DNA from: Actinomyces sp. oral taxon 897
GTDB lineage: Bacteria; Actinomycetota; Actinomycetes; Actinomycetales; Actinomycetaceae
Direction: 5' to 3'
Assembly (NCBI RefSeq): GCF_002999235.1
Contig: NZ_CP027236.1
Location: 2,728,001-2,792,000, forward strand
Length of the DNA stretch: 64,000 nucleotides
Shown one piece after another: positions 34,681-44,227 of this stretch. A model generated the notes under the pieces. It worked only from the letters and a program-made list of their open reading frames with translations. It was not told where the DNA came from and ran no database searches. The stretch's first letter is position 1, and each line of letters starts with the position of its first letter. A program made the translations under genes and the position numbers.

Positions 34681-37600
34681 ATGACCACTCGCGAGGACAT
34701 CTGGGACCGCCTGGACCAGGCCCACGCCCTGCCCTACGGCCCGGCCCGCTCCGCCCTGGTGGCCGAGGCGGTGACCTGGGCGGACGCCATCGAGGACGAG
34801 GAGGCCGCGGTGGTCACCCGCCTGGAGCTCATCCACGCCTACCAGTGGGGGCGGGAGCACTGGAAGGGTGTGGCCCCCTTCGTGTGGTGCCTGGCCCGGC
34901 AGGCCGAGCGCCCCGACCTCTTCCACCACAACCGCCTGTACCACCTCATGTGGAACTACAAGTGGGTCGTGACCGCGGCGGCCGCCAACCCCCGGGTGAG
35001 CCTGGAGCAGGTGCGTCTCCTGGAGGACGGCATGGAGTCCTTCTTCCGCTCCCAGGGGGCCTCCATGCACACGGTCCACGGGCAGCGCTACTACGTCGCC
35101 GTGGACCTGGGCCTGCCCGACGAGGCGCGCGCCGAGCTCGCCGCCTGGCGCGCCACCCCCCGCGACGAGAACTCCGACTGCGTGGCCTGCGACCCCGAGC
35201 GCCAGGTGGGCGCCGCCCGCCGCGCCGAGGACTGGGAGCTGGCCGTGGCCACCGCGGTGCCCGTGCTGCGCGAGGACGTGGGCTGCGGGGAGCAGCCCGC
35301 CGGTATGCAGAACCTCGTGCTCCTGCCGCTGCTGGCCTCCGGGCGCCCCCGGGCCGCCTGGGAGGCCCACCTGCGCTCCTACCGCAGGCACCGCGTCAAC
35401 CCCCGCTACACCGCCCCCATGGGGCGCCACCTGGAGTACCTGGCCCTGTCCGGGCACCTGGTCCGCGGCCTGGAGATCCTGCGCCGCCACGCCTCCTGGA
35501 CGGCCGACGCCGACGAGGCCGACAGCCTCCAGGTCCTCCTGATCGGCATCGCCCTGGTCCTGCGGGAGGCGGAGCGGGCGGGCCTGGGGCAGGAGCCCCT
35601 GGGGGTGGACCTGCCGTCCCACGCCGTGTGGGGCCCGGAGGCGGGGGTCGACGCCGAGGTCACCGTGAGCCGGGCCCGCCAGCAGATCCTGGCCTGGGTG
35701 CGCAGCCTGACGGCGGCCTACGACGCCCGTAACGGCAACCCCGTGCTGGGCCGGGACCTGGAGCGGGCCCTGGCCCGTGAGCCCTTCGCCGTGGCCGACT
35801 TCACCAGGATCCTGGAGCTCATTAGCCCCTCCGAGCCCCTGCCCGAGGCCGCACACGTCTCCGACCTGCCCGAGGCCGGTGCCGGTCCTCACGCTGGCTC
35901 CGGTGGCTCTGCTGGCAGCGGCGGCTCCGGCAGCTCCGACGCTGGCGGCTCTGGCTCCGGCGGCTCTGGCTCCGGTGGCTCTGCCAGTCCTAACGCTGGC
36001 GGCTCTGCCAGTCCTGACGCCGACGCCAGCTCCGACGCCGTCCCCGGGGCGTCCGGCGGTGCCGGCCAGGCCCCCGGCGGTGCCGGCCAGGCCCCCAGTA
36101 CCGCCAGCCCGGCCCCCGCCCCCCGCCAGGAGCACGCCGAGCCCTACCCGCCCCTGAGCCTGCCCGTCCTGACCCCGCCCGCCGACGGGCTGGAGGCGGC
36201 CACGCGCATCCAGCGCCTCCCCGCCGCCATGACCCTGGAGGCGACCTTCCTCCACCAGCAGGTGCGTGAGCGCGGCCTGCTGCCCGTGGACGAGGAGGGG
36301 CTGACGCTCAGGCAGCGGTGCGACCTGGCGATGACGGCGGGGGCCGCGGCCTTCCGGCTGGACGACCCCTACCAGGCCATGGAACGGCGTCGGCAGGCCC
36401 TGGTGCTGGCCCAGCAGGAGGCCGAGCAGGATCCGGGGATAGACAGCCGCCTGCACGTCACCTGCGTCGCCCTGTCCTGCCTGCGCTCCGAGAACGCCGC
36501 CGCCGAGAGGACCGAGATCACCGGGGTGGACCAGGACGAGGCCCAGAGGATGCAGTACCAGGCCTGGCAGGGCCGGGTGGGGCGCCTCCACCACCTCGCC
36601 TCGCGGCTGCGCGCCGACGTCGCCGAGCTGGCCCAGGGCACCCCCGAGGACCGCAGGACCGCGCTGGACGGACTGGACCACCTCGTCCGGTGCTCCTACC
36701 TCCTCAACGACCTCGACCTGGCCGCCGAGGTCCTCCAGCAGGCCGAGGAGCTGGTCCGGGACGTCGAGGCCCGCGGCGAGGACCCCGACGGGATCCTGCG
36801 CGACCTCCTGGACCTGGACCGGGTGGCCGTGAGCGCAATGCGCGGTGAGCCCTACCAGGCCTGCGTGCTCGCGGACTCCCTCCTGCGCCGCCACGACCCC
36901 TGCCCGGCCTGGCTGGCCCTGGCCGCCCGCGACTCCCTGGGCTGGACCTGCGGCATGTACGGGATGCAGGAGGAGGCCGCCCGCCAGCTCCAGGAGTCGG
37001 CCAATATCTCCCTGGCGCTGGACGTGCGGGACTGGGCGACCGAGACCATGGCCAACCTGGCCAACGCGCTCGGGGCCACCGGACGCTTCCTGGAGGCCGC
37101 CGAGGTCCTGGAGACGGCCATCGGGCTGCTGCGCGGGCCGGGGCTCCAGCGACGCCGCATGAGGCTCCTGTGGGTCCTGACCCACGTGCTGGACGACCTC
37201 AACGAGTACGCGCGCCTGCAGGAGACCAGCCAGGAGCTGGCCGAGCTGGAGCTCGCCACGGGCAACGACAAGGGTGCGCTGGCCGCCTTCGAGCGGGCGG
37301 CGCGAGCCTCCTACGAGCTCAAGGAGGCCCACACGGCCGCCGCCCTCTACCAGCGCTGCGCCGACCTGGAGGACCTGGACAGCCCCGGCGGGGCCCTGCG
37401 CCGCTCCCGCCTCCTGCGTCGGGCCGCCTTCGCCCTGACCCGCCAGCCCACCACCGCCATGACCCGGGCCCAGCTGCCCCGGGCCCGTGACCTGTGGCAG
37501 CTGGGCGCCGACCTGCTGGACCAGGCCTGGGAGCGGCCCTGCGAGGAGGCCGTCCAGGAGCGCGCCGACGCCTACGAGCAGCTCGGGGAGATCCTGTGGT

Positions 37601-37896
37601 CCGGCACCGAGCTCCAGGAGGCCGGCGGGCACTTCGCGACGGCAGCCAGGCTGTACGCCGAGGTGGGCCGGAGCGAGGACCAGGCCCGGGTGACGGCGCA
37701 CGTCGCGCGGATCCACGCGATCCTCATCCAGGAGGATCCCGCCACGCACCTGCCCCTGGCCCGCCAGGGGGTCGCCCAGGTGCGCGCCCTGCTGGCCCAC
37801 CCCCGGTGGGAGGGCAACCCGGCGCTGGAGGACGTGGGCAAGGTCGAGCAGTACCTCGACTCCCTGGAGCCCGCCGGGGCGGGATCCGCCGGGTGA
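34681..37896 (+). CDS. Giant TPR-repeat protein of the YbjN-HSP90 operon
   Basis: 1,071 residues, cytoplasmic, ATG 34681 behind AAAGGAG. Mostly alpha-helical repeats; clear TPR-like helix pairs occur in the C-terminal half (ETMANLANALGATGRFLEAA, GDKGALAAFERAARASYELK-like units, ADAYEQLGEILWSGTELQEA). A disordered Gly/Ser/Ala linker at about residues 400-478 (SGGSAGSGGSGSSDAGGSG) separates two helical halves. No enzyme motif seen. Likely a scaffold for the upstream HSP90-like ATPase. The following 397 bases (37897-38293) have no gene. Confidence 0.75.
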   Translation: MTTREDIWDRLDQAHALPYGPARSALVAEAVTWADAIEDEEAAVVTRLELIHAYQWGREHWKGVAPFVWCLARQAERPDLFHHNRLYHLMWNYKWVVTAAAANPRVSLEQVRLLEDGMESFFRSQGASMHTVHGQRYYVAVDLGLPDEARAELAAWRATPRDENSDCVACDPERQVGAARRAEDWELAVATAVPVLREDVGCGEQPAGMQNLVLLPLLASGRPRAAWEAHLRSYRRHRVNPRYTAPMGRHLEYLALSGHLVRGLEILRRHASWTADADEADSLQVLLIGIALVLREAERAGLGQEPLGVDLPSHAVWGPEAGVDAEVTVSRARQQILAWVRSLTAAYDARNGNPVLGRDLERALAREPFAVADFTRILELISPSEPLPEAAHVSDLPEAGAGPHAGSGGSAGSGGSGSSDAGGSGSGGSGSGGSASPNAGGSASPDADASSDAVPGASGGAGQAPGGAGQAPSTASPAPAPRQEHAEPYPPLSLPVLTPPADGLEAATRIQRLPAAMTLEATFLHQQVRERGLLPVDEEGLTLRQRCDLAMTAGAAAFRLDDPYQAMERRRQALVLAQQEAEQDPGIDSRLHVTCVALSCLRSENAAAERTEITGVDQDEAQRMQYQAWQGRVGRLHHLASRLRADVAELAQGTPEDRRTALDGLDHLVRCSYLLNDLDLAAEVLQQAEELVRDVEARGEDPDGILRDLLDLDRVAVSAMRGEPYQACVLADSLLRRHDPCPAWLALAARDSLGWTCGMYGMQEEAARQLQESANISLALDVRDWATETMANLANALGATGRFLEAAEVLETAIGLLRGPGLQRRRMRLLWVLTHVLDDLNEYARLQETSQELAELELATGNDKGALAAFERAARASYELKEAHTAAALYQRCADLEDLDSPGGALRRSRLLRRAAFALTRQPTTAMTRAQLPRARDLWQLGADLLDQAWERPCEEAVQERADAYEQLGEILWSGTELQEAGGHFATAARLYAEVGRSEDQARVTAHVARIHAILIQEDPATHLPLARQGVAQVRALLAHPRWEGNPALEDVGKVEQYLDSLEPAGAGSAG

Positions 37897-38217
37897 GGCT
37901 TGGCACCGGGGGCCTGCGGCTTAGGGCTCCTGCGGCCCGGCACCGGGGTCCTGTGGTCCGGTACTGGGTTCCGGGGGCCTGCCTGGTCCCGGTTGGCTGC
38001 CGGAATCGGGGACGGGCCCGGTAGCGGGCTCCTGTCCCCGCTGTCCCCGCACGCCCCTGGCAGTGACCCTGGTCTCAGAAGTGGGCTACGACTTGGCGAC
38101 GGTCCTGGTCGCCGGTAGCGTTCAGCGACGTCAAGGCGTTGACCGACGCCCGGGCCACCGGCCCGGTACCCGAACGTGAGGATCACGAGCCCATGCTCAA
38201 GCGAATGTGCTGTCGCC

Positions 38218-38234
38218 GCTGTCTGTGAGACAGC
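38218..38234. promoter_or_regulatory. Palindrome upstream of the peptide ABC operon
   Basis: GCTGTCT-GTG-AGACAGC is a perfect 7+7 palindrome 60 nt before the permease start. It may be an operator or a leader hairpin. Confidence 0.35.
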
Positions 38235-38293
38235 CGCACACCACGTTCGCCCTGCGCGCCCTGACGCGCGCCTGATCCCCCGAGAGGTGCCCC

Positions 38294-39361
38294 GTGCACA
38301 CGTCCACCCCGGACGCCCCTGTACCCGTCGACCGTCCTGCGGGCGCCGACCGCCCGGACGCCCCCGCCGTCGCCCCGCCACCCCCTGCCGCCCTCCCCGC
38401 CCGGGGCACCGGGACACCCGGCGAGAGTCCTGAGGCCCTTGCCGACGCCGACGCCGCCCCGGACGGGCGCGGCGCCCCCCGCTCCGTGGCCCGCCGCCTG
38501 GCCTCCGACCGCTGGGCCGTGGCCGGCGGGGCCGTGGTGGTCCTCACCGCCGTCGTGGCCCTCCTCGCCCCCTGGGTCACCCGGCTCCTGGGCGTGGACC
38601 CCTACACCTACCACCTCGACCTCCTGGCACCCTCGGGTCTTCCCGCGGGGGCGCTGGGAGGCGTGAGCACCGCCCACCCCCTGGGCGTGGAGCCCCAGAC
38701 CGGGCGCGACCTGCTGGCCATTGTCGTCCAGGGCACCCGCACCTCCTTCACCATAGGCATGGGCGCCACCGCCCTGGCCACGGCCGTGGCCGTCGTCCTG
38801 GGTACCTCCGCGGGGTACTTCGGCGGCTGGTGGGACGCCCTGGTGTCGCGCGCCACCGACGTCGTCCTGGGGTTCCCCAGCCTGGTGTTCATGGTCGCCG
38901 TCTCCGCTGTGGTCCCGCCCACCGCCAACCGGATCCTGGTCATGGTCCTCATTATCGGCCTCCTGGGGTGGCCGTCGACCGCCCGCGTCCTGCGTGCCCG
39001 CACCCTGGGCACCCGCTCCCGGACCTTCGTGCGGGCCTCCCGGGCCATGGGCGCCTGCGAGCTGCACGTCCTGGGCACCCAGGTCCTGCCCAACCTGGTG
39101 GCCACCGTCATCGTCCTCACCACCGTCTCCGTGCCCGGCCGGATCACCGCCGAGGCCGCCCTGTCCTTCCTGGGAGTGGGCGTGCCCCCGCCCACACCCT
39201 CCTGGGGACGGTCCATAGGCAGCGCCGTGACCTGGGTGAGCACCGACCCCTGGTACCTCCTGGTCCCCGGGACGGCCCTGTTCGTGGTCACCCTGGCCTT
39301 CAACCTGTTCGGCGACGGCCTGCGCGACGCCCTGGACCCCAGGACCGGTGAGTCCCGGTGA
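38294..39361 (+). CDS. Oligopeptide/nickel-type ABC permease (DppC-like)
   Basis: 355 residues. A Pro/Ala-rich 70-residue cytoplasmic leader, then six helices of the BPD_transp_1 fold starting WAVAGGAVVVLTAVVALLAP. Family features: LGVEPQTGRDLLAIVVQGTR (LGTDxxGRD equivalent) and the EAA-like loop VRASRAMGACELHVLGTQVLPN. GTG 38294 follows GAGAGGTG. It precedes DppB here, the reverse of the common order, and overlaps it by 4 nt. Substrate not determinable; dipeptides or nickel are typical. Confidence 0.85.
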   Translation: MHTSTPDAPVPVDRPAGADRPDAPAVAPPPPAALPARGTGTPGESPEALADADAAPDGRGAPRSVARRLASDRWAVAGGAVVVLTAVVALLAPWVTRLLGVDPYTYHLDLLAPSGLPAGALGGVSTAHPLGVEPQTGRDLLAIVVQGTRTSFTIGMGATALATAVAVVLGTSAGYFGGWWDALVSRATDVVLGFPSLVFMVAVSAVVPPTANRILVMVLIIGLLGWPSTARVLRARTLGTRSRTFVRASRAMGACELHVLGTQVLPNLVATVIVLTTVSVPGRITAEAALSFLGVGVPPPTPSWGRSIGSAVTWVSTDPWYLLVPGTALFVVTLAFNLFGDGLRDALDPRTGESR

Positions 39362-40347
39362 GCCGCCTGCGTCCCCTGCTGCGCTCCGTGGCCCAGACCC
39401 TCCTGGTCCTGGTCGTCGTCACCTTCCTCACCTTCGCGGTCTTCAGCCTGTGGCCCTCCGACCCGGCCGCCCTGGCCTGCGGACGGCCCTGCACCCCGGC
39501 CAACCTGGAGCGCGCCCGCGCCTTCATGGGCTACGACCTGCCCTGGTACACCCAGTTCTGGGACTACCTGCGCGGGGTCGTGGCGGGGCGCTCCTTCGGG
39601 CAGGGACCCGGCGCCGTCGTCTGCACCGCCCCCTGCCTGGGCTACTCCTTCCGCCTGTCCGCCCCGGTGACCGACCTCATTGCCGCCCGCCTGCCCGTGA
39701 CCGCCTCCGTGGCGGTGGGGGCCTCCCTCCTGTGGCTCGTGATCGGCGTGGCCGCGGGCGTCGTCTCCGCCCTGAGGCGGGGCAGCCGCTGGGACCGGGC
39801 CATTATGGGCGGCACCGTCCTGGGGGTGTCCGCACCCTCCTACCTGCTGGGGCTGCTGGGCATACTCCTGCTCGGCTTCACCCTGGACGTGGTCCCCGTC
39901 TCCGGCTACGTGCCCCTGGCCGACTCCCCCCTGGACTGGGCCTGGCACCTGGTCCTGCCCTGGTGCGTCCTGGCCCTCGTCTCCGCGGCCGTCTACGCCC
40001 GCATGGTGCGCGGGGAGGTGCTGGAGAACCTGGGGGAGGACTACGTGCGCACCGCCCGGGCCGTGGGCCTGCCCGAGCGGCAGGTCATAGGCCGGCACGT
40101 CATGCGCAACGTCTGCCTGCCGGTGGCCACCTACTTCGCCCTGGACCTGGGCGGCATGCTCGGCGGCGCCGTCATCACCGAGCGGGTCTTCTCCATGCCG
40201 GGGCTGGGTGCCCTGCTCATGGACGCCGTCGGCAGCACGGACGTGCCCGTGGTCATGGGCACCACCCTGGTGGCCGCCGCCTTCGTGGTCGTGGCCAACC
40301 TGGTGGTGGACGCCCTGGCCGTCCTCATTGACCCCCGCACCGCCTGA
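39358..40347 (+). CDS. Oligopeptide/nickel-type ABC permease (DppB-like)
   Basis: 329 residues, GTG start overlapping the previous stop. Six helices: the N-terminal one LLVLVVVTFLTFAVFSLWPSD is the DppB first helix, followed by a periplasmic loop and the EAA loop YVRTARAVGLPERQVIGRHV. Forms the membrane channel with the DppC-like protein. Confidence 0.87.
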   Translation: MSRLRPLLRSVAQTLLVLVVVTFLTFAVFSLWPSDPAALACGRPCTPANLERARAFMGYDLPWYTQFWDYLRGVVAGRSFGQGPGAVVCTAPCLGYSFRLSAPVTDLIAARLPVTASVAVGASLLWLVIGVAAGVVSALRRGSRWDRAIMGGTVLGVSAPSYLLGLLGILLLGFTLDVVPVSGYVPLADSPLDWAWHLVLPWCVLALVSAAVYARMVRGEVLENLGEDYVRTARAVGLPERQVIGRHVMRNVCLPVATYFALDLGGMLGGAVITERVFSMPGLGALLMDAVGSTDVPVVMGTTLVAAAFVVVANLVVDALAVLIDPRTA

Positions 40348-40540
40348 GCGGGCCCCGGCGGCGCGACGGCGGCCCCGCCCGCCTGCTACTGGCCTCCGCC
40401 CGCGCCGGCCCGCACCCGCACCTCGAGAAGGAGCCAGGCGACCCCGCCTGCCACCCGCCCGCACCTCCGGGGCCAGGGCCCGCCGACCTGTTGGGCCGCC
40501 ACCGGCCCGCCCCACCACAAGGAAAGTTAAGGAGACCGAC

Positions 40541-42190
40541 ATGTCCCGTCCCGCGCCCTCCCGCCGTGCCTTCCTCACCGGCCTGACCTCCCTGACCCTG
40601 ACCCTGGCCGCCTGCGGCGCGAACTCCCGGGGGACCGCGCCCGCCTCGGGCACCCCCAGCGCGGGCGGCACCCTCTACGTGCTCAGCTCCGACACGGACG
40701 TCAACTGGGACCCCGCCCGGAGCCAGTCCCTGGCGGTCACCTCCCTGGGCCTGGTCCACCGCCGCCTGACCACCTGGGAGCTCAGCCCCGGCGGGGAGCC
40801 GAGGGTGGTGCCCGACCTGGCCACCGACACCGGCACGGTCTCCGCCGACGGCCTGACCTGGACCTACACCCTCAAGGAGGGGCTGGTCCTGTCCGACGGG
40901 ACCCCCATCACCTCCGCCCACGTCAAGCACGGCCTGGAGCGCTCCTTCGCCCCGGCTCTGTCCGGCGGCCTGGGCTACCACAAGACCCTGCTGGCGGGCA
41001 CCAGCGGCTACACCGGGCCCTACGAGGGCGCCCACCTGGACTCCGTGGCCACCCCGGACGAGCGGACTGTCGTCCTCACCCTGGCCCGCCCCTACGGGGA
41101 CTGGCCCTGGATCGTCTCCACCCCGGCCTTCGCCCCCGTCCCCGAGGGCGACGACCCGGCCACCTACACGCGCAACCCCCTCGCATCGGGTCCCTACGTG
41201 GTCAGCGAGTACAAGCAGGGGGTCTCGGTGACGTTGAGTCGCAATGAGCACTGGTCGGCTGCTACCGACGCGGTCCGGCTCGGCCTGCCCGACACGGTCG
41301 TCTTCTCCCTGGGGCAGGACGAGGACACCGTCAGCCAGCGCCTCATCGCCGACTCCGGGGACGACCGCCACGCCTTCAGCGCCCAGCTGCTCACCGCCTC
41401 CAAGCTCGCCCAGGTCAGCGCGGACCCCTCCGCCTCCGCCCGCCTGGCCACCTCCGACCCCGGACCGCTGCTCTACCTGGCGGTCAACACCGAGCGGGTC
41501 ACCGACCCGGACGTGCGCCGGGCCATTGCCTACGCGGTGGACAAGGCCGCCGTGCAGCAGGCCCTGGGCGGCGAGCTCGGCGCCGGCGTCGCCACGACCT
41601 ACATCACCCCCGGTATCCCCGGGCGCGAGGAGTACGACCTCTACCCGCGGGACACCACCCGGGCCACCTCGCTCCTGGCCGGCAAGCAGCTGCCCGAGCT
41701 GGTGCTCCTGACGCAGAACAACGAGGCCCGCCTGGCGGTCGCCCAGGCCGTGCAGCAGGCCCTGAGCGAGGTGGGACTGACGGTGCGGCTGGACCCGCAG
41801 TCCTCGGACGCCTACTCCCAGCGCGCCACCCAGGGGGACGGCTCCTCCTACGACCTGGCCGTCGTCTCCTGGAACCCCGACTACCCCAGTGCCAACGCCA
41901 ATATCCAGCCCCTGTACGCCTCCTCGGAGATCGGCGGCGGCGGGTACAACGTCTCGCGCTACTCCGACGCCGAGGTGGACCGGCTCATTGCGGAGGCCAC
42001 CGCGGAGCCCGACGCCGTCGAGGCCGGTCGGAAGTGGGCGGCCCTGGACCGGCGCATCGCCCAGGACGTGCCCGCGGTGCCGCTCGTCAACCGCCGCAAC
42101 TCCTTCCTGCGCGGCTCACAGGTCGCCGGCTTCTTCGTCAACCCCTTCCCGGCCTACCCCGACTACCTCGTGGTGGGGGTGGGGGCCTGA
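40541..42190 (+). CDS. Extracellular solute-binding lipoprotein, family 5 (DppA/OppA-like)
   Basis: 549 residues. Signal sequence with SRRAFLTG and lipobox LAAC (Cys about 26); family-5 hallmarks GGTLYVLSSDTDVNWDPAR, EPRVVPDLATD, DGLTWTYTLKEGLVLSDGTP and AIAYAVDKAAV. ATG 40541 follows TTAAGGAGACCGAC. It binds peptides or a related ligand outside the membrane. The stop overlaps the ATPase start (TGATG). Confidence 0.9.
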   Translation: MSRPAPSRRAFLTGLTSLTLTLAACGANSRGTAPASGTPSAGGTLYVLSSDTDVNWDPARSQSLAVTSLGLVHRRLTTWELSPGGEPRVVPDLATDTGTVSADGLTWTYTLKEGLVLSDGTPITSAHVKHGLERSFAPALSGGLGYHKTLLAGTSGYTGPYEGAHLDSVATPDERTVVLTLARPYGDWPWIVSTPAFAPVPEGDDPATYTRNPLASGPYVVSEYKQGVSVTLSRNEHWSAATDAVRLGLPDTVVFSLGQDEDTVSQRLIADSGDDRHAFSAQLLTASKLAQVSADPSASARLATSDPGPLLYLAVNTERVTDPDVRRAIAYAVDKAAVQQALGGELGAGVATTYITPGIPGREEYDLYPRDTTRATSLLAGKQLPELVLLTQNNEARLAVAQAVQQALSEVGLTVRLDPQSSDAYSQRATQGDGSSYDLAVVSWNPDYPSANANIQPLYASSEIGGGGYNVSRYSDAEVDRLIAEATAEPDAVEAGRKWAALDRRIAQDVPAVPLVNRRNSFLRGSQVAGFFVNPFPAYPDYLVVGVGA

Positions 42191-44220
42191 TGGGCCGGGG
42201 GACCGGCGCCCCGGGTGGACGCGGTGCTCACGGCACGGGGCCGGGTGGGGCTAATCCGGGTGGCTCCGGGTCGGGGCCGGGTGGTGCCAGTGGTGCCGGT
42301 TCCGGGCCGGGTGGTGCCGACTCCGGACCGGGTGGCTTTGGGGCGGACGGGGCTGGCCCGGGGTCAGGCGTGGCCGACCCGGGTGGGGCCCCTGCCTCTG
42401 CCCCCGCCCCGGCGCTGAGCCTGCGCGGCCTGGGGGTCGCCTTCGCGGGCGCCAGCGCCCCGGCCAGCGCGGACGTGGACCTGGACCTGGTGCCCGGCCG
42501 CGTGCTGGCCCTGGTGGGGGAGTCCGGGTCGGGCAAGTCCGTCACCGCCATGGGCGCCCTCGGGCTCCTGGCCCCCACCGCCCACGTCACCGGCTCCGCC
42601 GTCCTGTACGGGCCCGGGTCCCCCACCGGCTCGGCCGGGTACGGGCACCAGGATCCGTCCGGGTCTGGGGCCGGGCGCGGGGCGGGTACCGAGCTGGTCG
42701 GGGCGCCGCGCCACGTCCTTGACGACGTGCGCGGGCGCCTGGTGGGCACGGTCTTCCAGGAGCCGGCCACCGCCCTGGACCCCCTGGGGACCATAGCCTC
42801 CCAGATCGGGGAGGCGGTGCGCGCCCACACCCGCGCCACCCGCCACCAGGTGGGCCAGCGGGTCCGCTCCCTGCTGGGGCGCGTGGGCCTGGGGGCGGGG
42901 GAGCAGGTCGAGCGGATCGCCCGCTCCTACCCCCACCAGCTCTCCGGCGGCCAGCTCCAGCGTGCCTGCATCGCCCTGGCCATGGCCTGCGACCCCCCGG
43001 TCCTGGTCGCCGACGAGCCCACCACGGCCCTGGACGTCACCGTGCAGGCCGGGATCCTGGACCTGCTGCGCTCCCTGACCAAGGAGGGCACCGCCGTCCT
43101 GCTCATTACCCACGACATGGGGGTGGTGGCCGACGTGGCCGACACGGTCGTCGTCATGCGCCACGGCCGCGTGGTCGAGCGCGGCGGCGTGCGCCAGCTG
43201 TTCGCCTCCCCCCGCCACCCCTACACCCGTGAGCTGCTGGCGGCCGTGCCCCGCCTGGACTCCCTGCGTCAGGAGGGGCCCGGCGCGGCGGCCCGTGCGC
43301 CCCGTCCGGTCGTGTCGGCGGGCTGCCAGGTGCGCTCGCCCGGGTCGGGGCCGGCGTCCGGGTCCGGCTCGGGGTCGGTATCCGGGTCCGGGCCGTCACC
43401 GGCGCCCGAGCCGCTGGTGCGCGTCCGGGACCTGGACGTGGTCTACCGCAGCGGGAGGCGCCGCGTGCACGCGGTGCGCGGCGTCAGCCTGAGTATCGCC
43501 CCCGGGGAGGTCCTGGGGCTGGTAGGGGAGTCGGGGTCGGGCAAGTCCACGCTCGCCGGGACCCTGACCGGGCTGGTGCCCGTGGCCGCGGGCAGCGTGC
43601 GGGTGGGCGGCACCGAGGTGGCCGGGGCCCGGCGTCGGGTCCTGGCACCGGTGCGCCGGACCACCGGCGTGGTCTACCAGGACCCCGCCTCGTCCCTGAA
43701 CCCGCGCCGTCGGGTGGGGGCCTCCGTGGCCGAGCCCCTGGTGGTGCACGGAGGCTACGACGCCGCGGCCCGGCGCGCCCGGGTGCGTGAGCTGCTGGAG
43801 GCGGTGCGCCTGCCGGCCGCCTACGCGCAGCGCTACCCCCACGAGATGAGCGGCGGGCAGCGTCAGCGCGTGGCCATAGCCCGGGCCCTGGCCCTGGGAC
43901 CGCGCCTGGTCGTCGCCGACGAGCCCACCAGCGCCCTGGACGTCTCGGTGCAGGCGGTGGTCCTGGACCTCCTGCGCCACCTGCAGCAGGAGCTGGGCTT
44001 CGCCTGCCTGTTCGTCTCCCACGACCTGGCCGTGGTGGACGCGGTGGCCGGGCGCACAGTGGTCCTCCAGGCCGGGAGGGTGGTGGAGGAGGGGGCGACG
44101 GCGCAGGTCCTGGCCGCGCCCCGCCAGGAGTACACCCGCCGCCTGGTGGCGGCCGTCCCGCTGCCCGACCCGGTCCTCCAGGCCGGACGTCGCGAGCGCC
44201 GCCTGGCCGCCACCTGCTGA
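42190..44220 (+). CDS. Fused double ABC ATPase (DppD-DppF type)
   Basis: 676 residues containing two complete ABC modules. First: Walker A GESGSGKSV (about residue 110), signature LSGGQLQRACIALAM, Walker B VLVADEPTTALD. Second: GESGSGKST (about 446), MSGGQRQRVAIARAL, LVVADEPTSALD. A 75-residue Gly/Pro/Ser leader and a similar linker between the modules are low complexity (GGANPGGSGSGPGGASGAG). It powers the two permeases. Such fusions are common in actinobacteria. Confidence 0.92.
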   Translation: MGRGTGAPGGRGAHGTGPGGANPGGSGSGPGGASGAGSGPGGADSGPGGFGADGAGPGSGVADPGGAPASAPAPALSLRGLGVAFAGASAPASADVDLDLVPGRVLALVGESGSGKSVTAMGALGLLAPTAHVTGSAVLYGPGSPTGSAGYGHQDPSGSGAGRGAGTELVGAPRHVLDDVRGRLVGTVFQEPATALDPLGTIASQIGEAVRAHTRATRHQVGQRVRSLLGRVGLGAGEQVERIARSYPHQLSGGQLQRACIALAMACDPPVLVADEPTTALDVTVQAGILDLLRSLTKEGTAVLLITHDMGVVADVADTVVVMRHGRVVERGGVRQLFASPRHPYTRELLAAVPRLDSLRQEGPGAAARAPRPVVSAGCQVRSPGSGPASGSGSGSVSGSGPSPAPEPLVRVRDLDVVYRSGRRRVHAVRGVSLSIAPGEVLGLVGESGSGKSTLAGTLTGLVPVAAGSVRVGGTEVAGARRRVLAPVRRTTGVVYQDPASSLNPRRRVGASVAEPLVVHGGYDAAARRARVRELLEAVRLPAAYAQRYPHEMSGGQRQRVAIARALALGPRLVVADEPTSALDVSVQAVVLDLLRHLQQELGFACLFVSHDLAVVDAVAGRTVVLQAGRVVEEGATAQVLAAPRQEYTRRLVAAVPLPDPVLQAGRRERRLAATC

Positions 44221-44227
44221 GCGTCTC

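Noticed and set aside
34177-37800. A 1,200-codon open frame on the minus strand opposite the TPR gene
   Set aside because: It is the mirror of G/C third-position bias: Gly/Gln/Val-rich, no ribosome site, no family motif; the plus-strand TPR frame explains the region.
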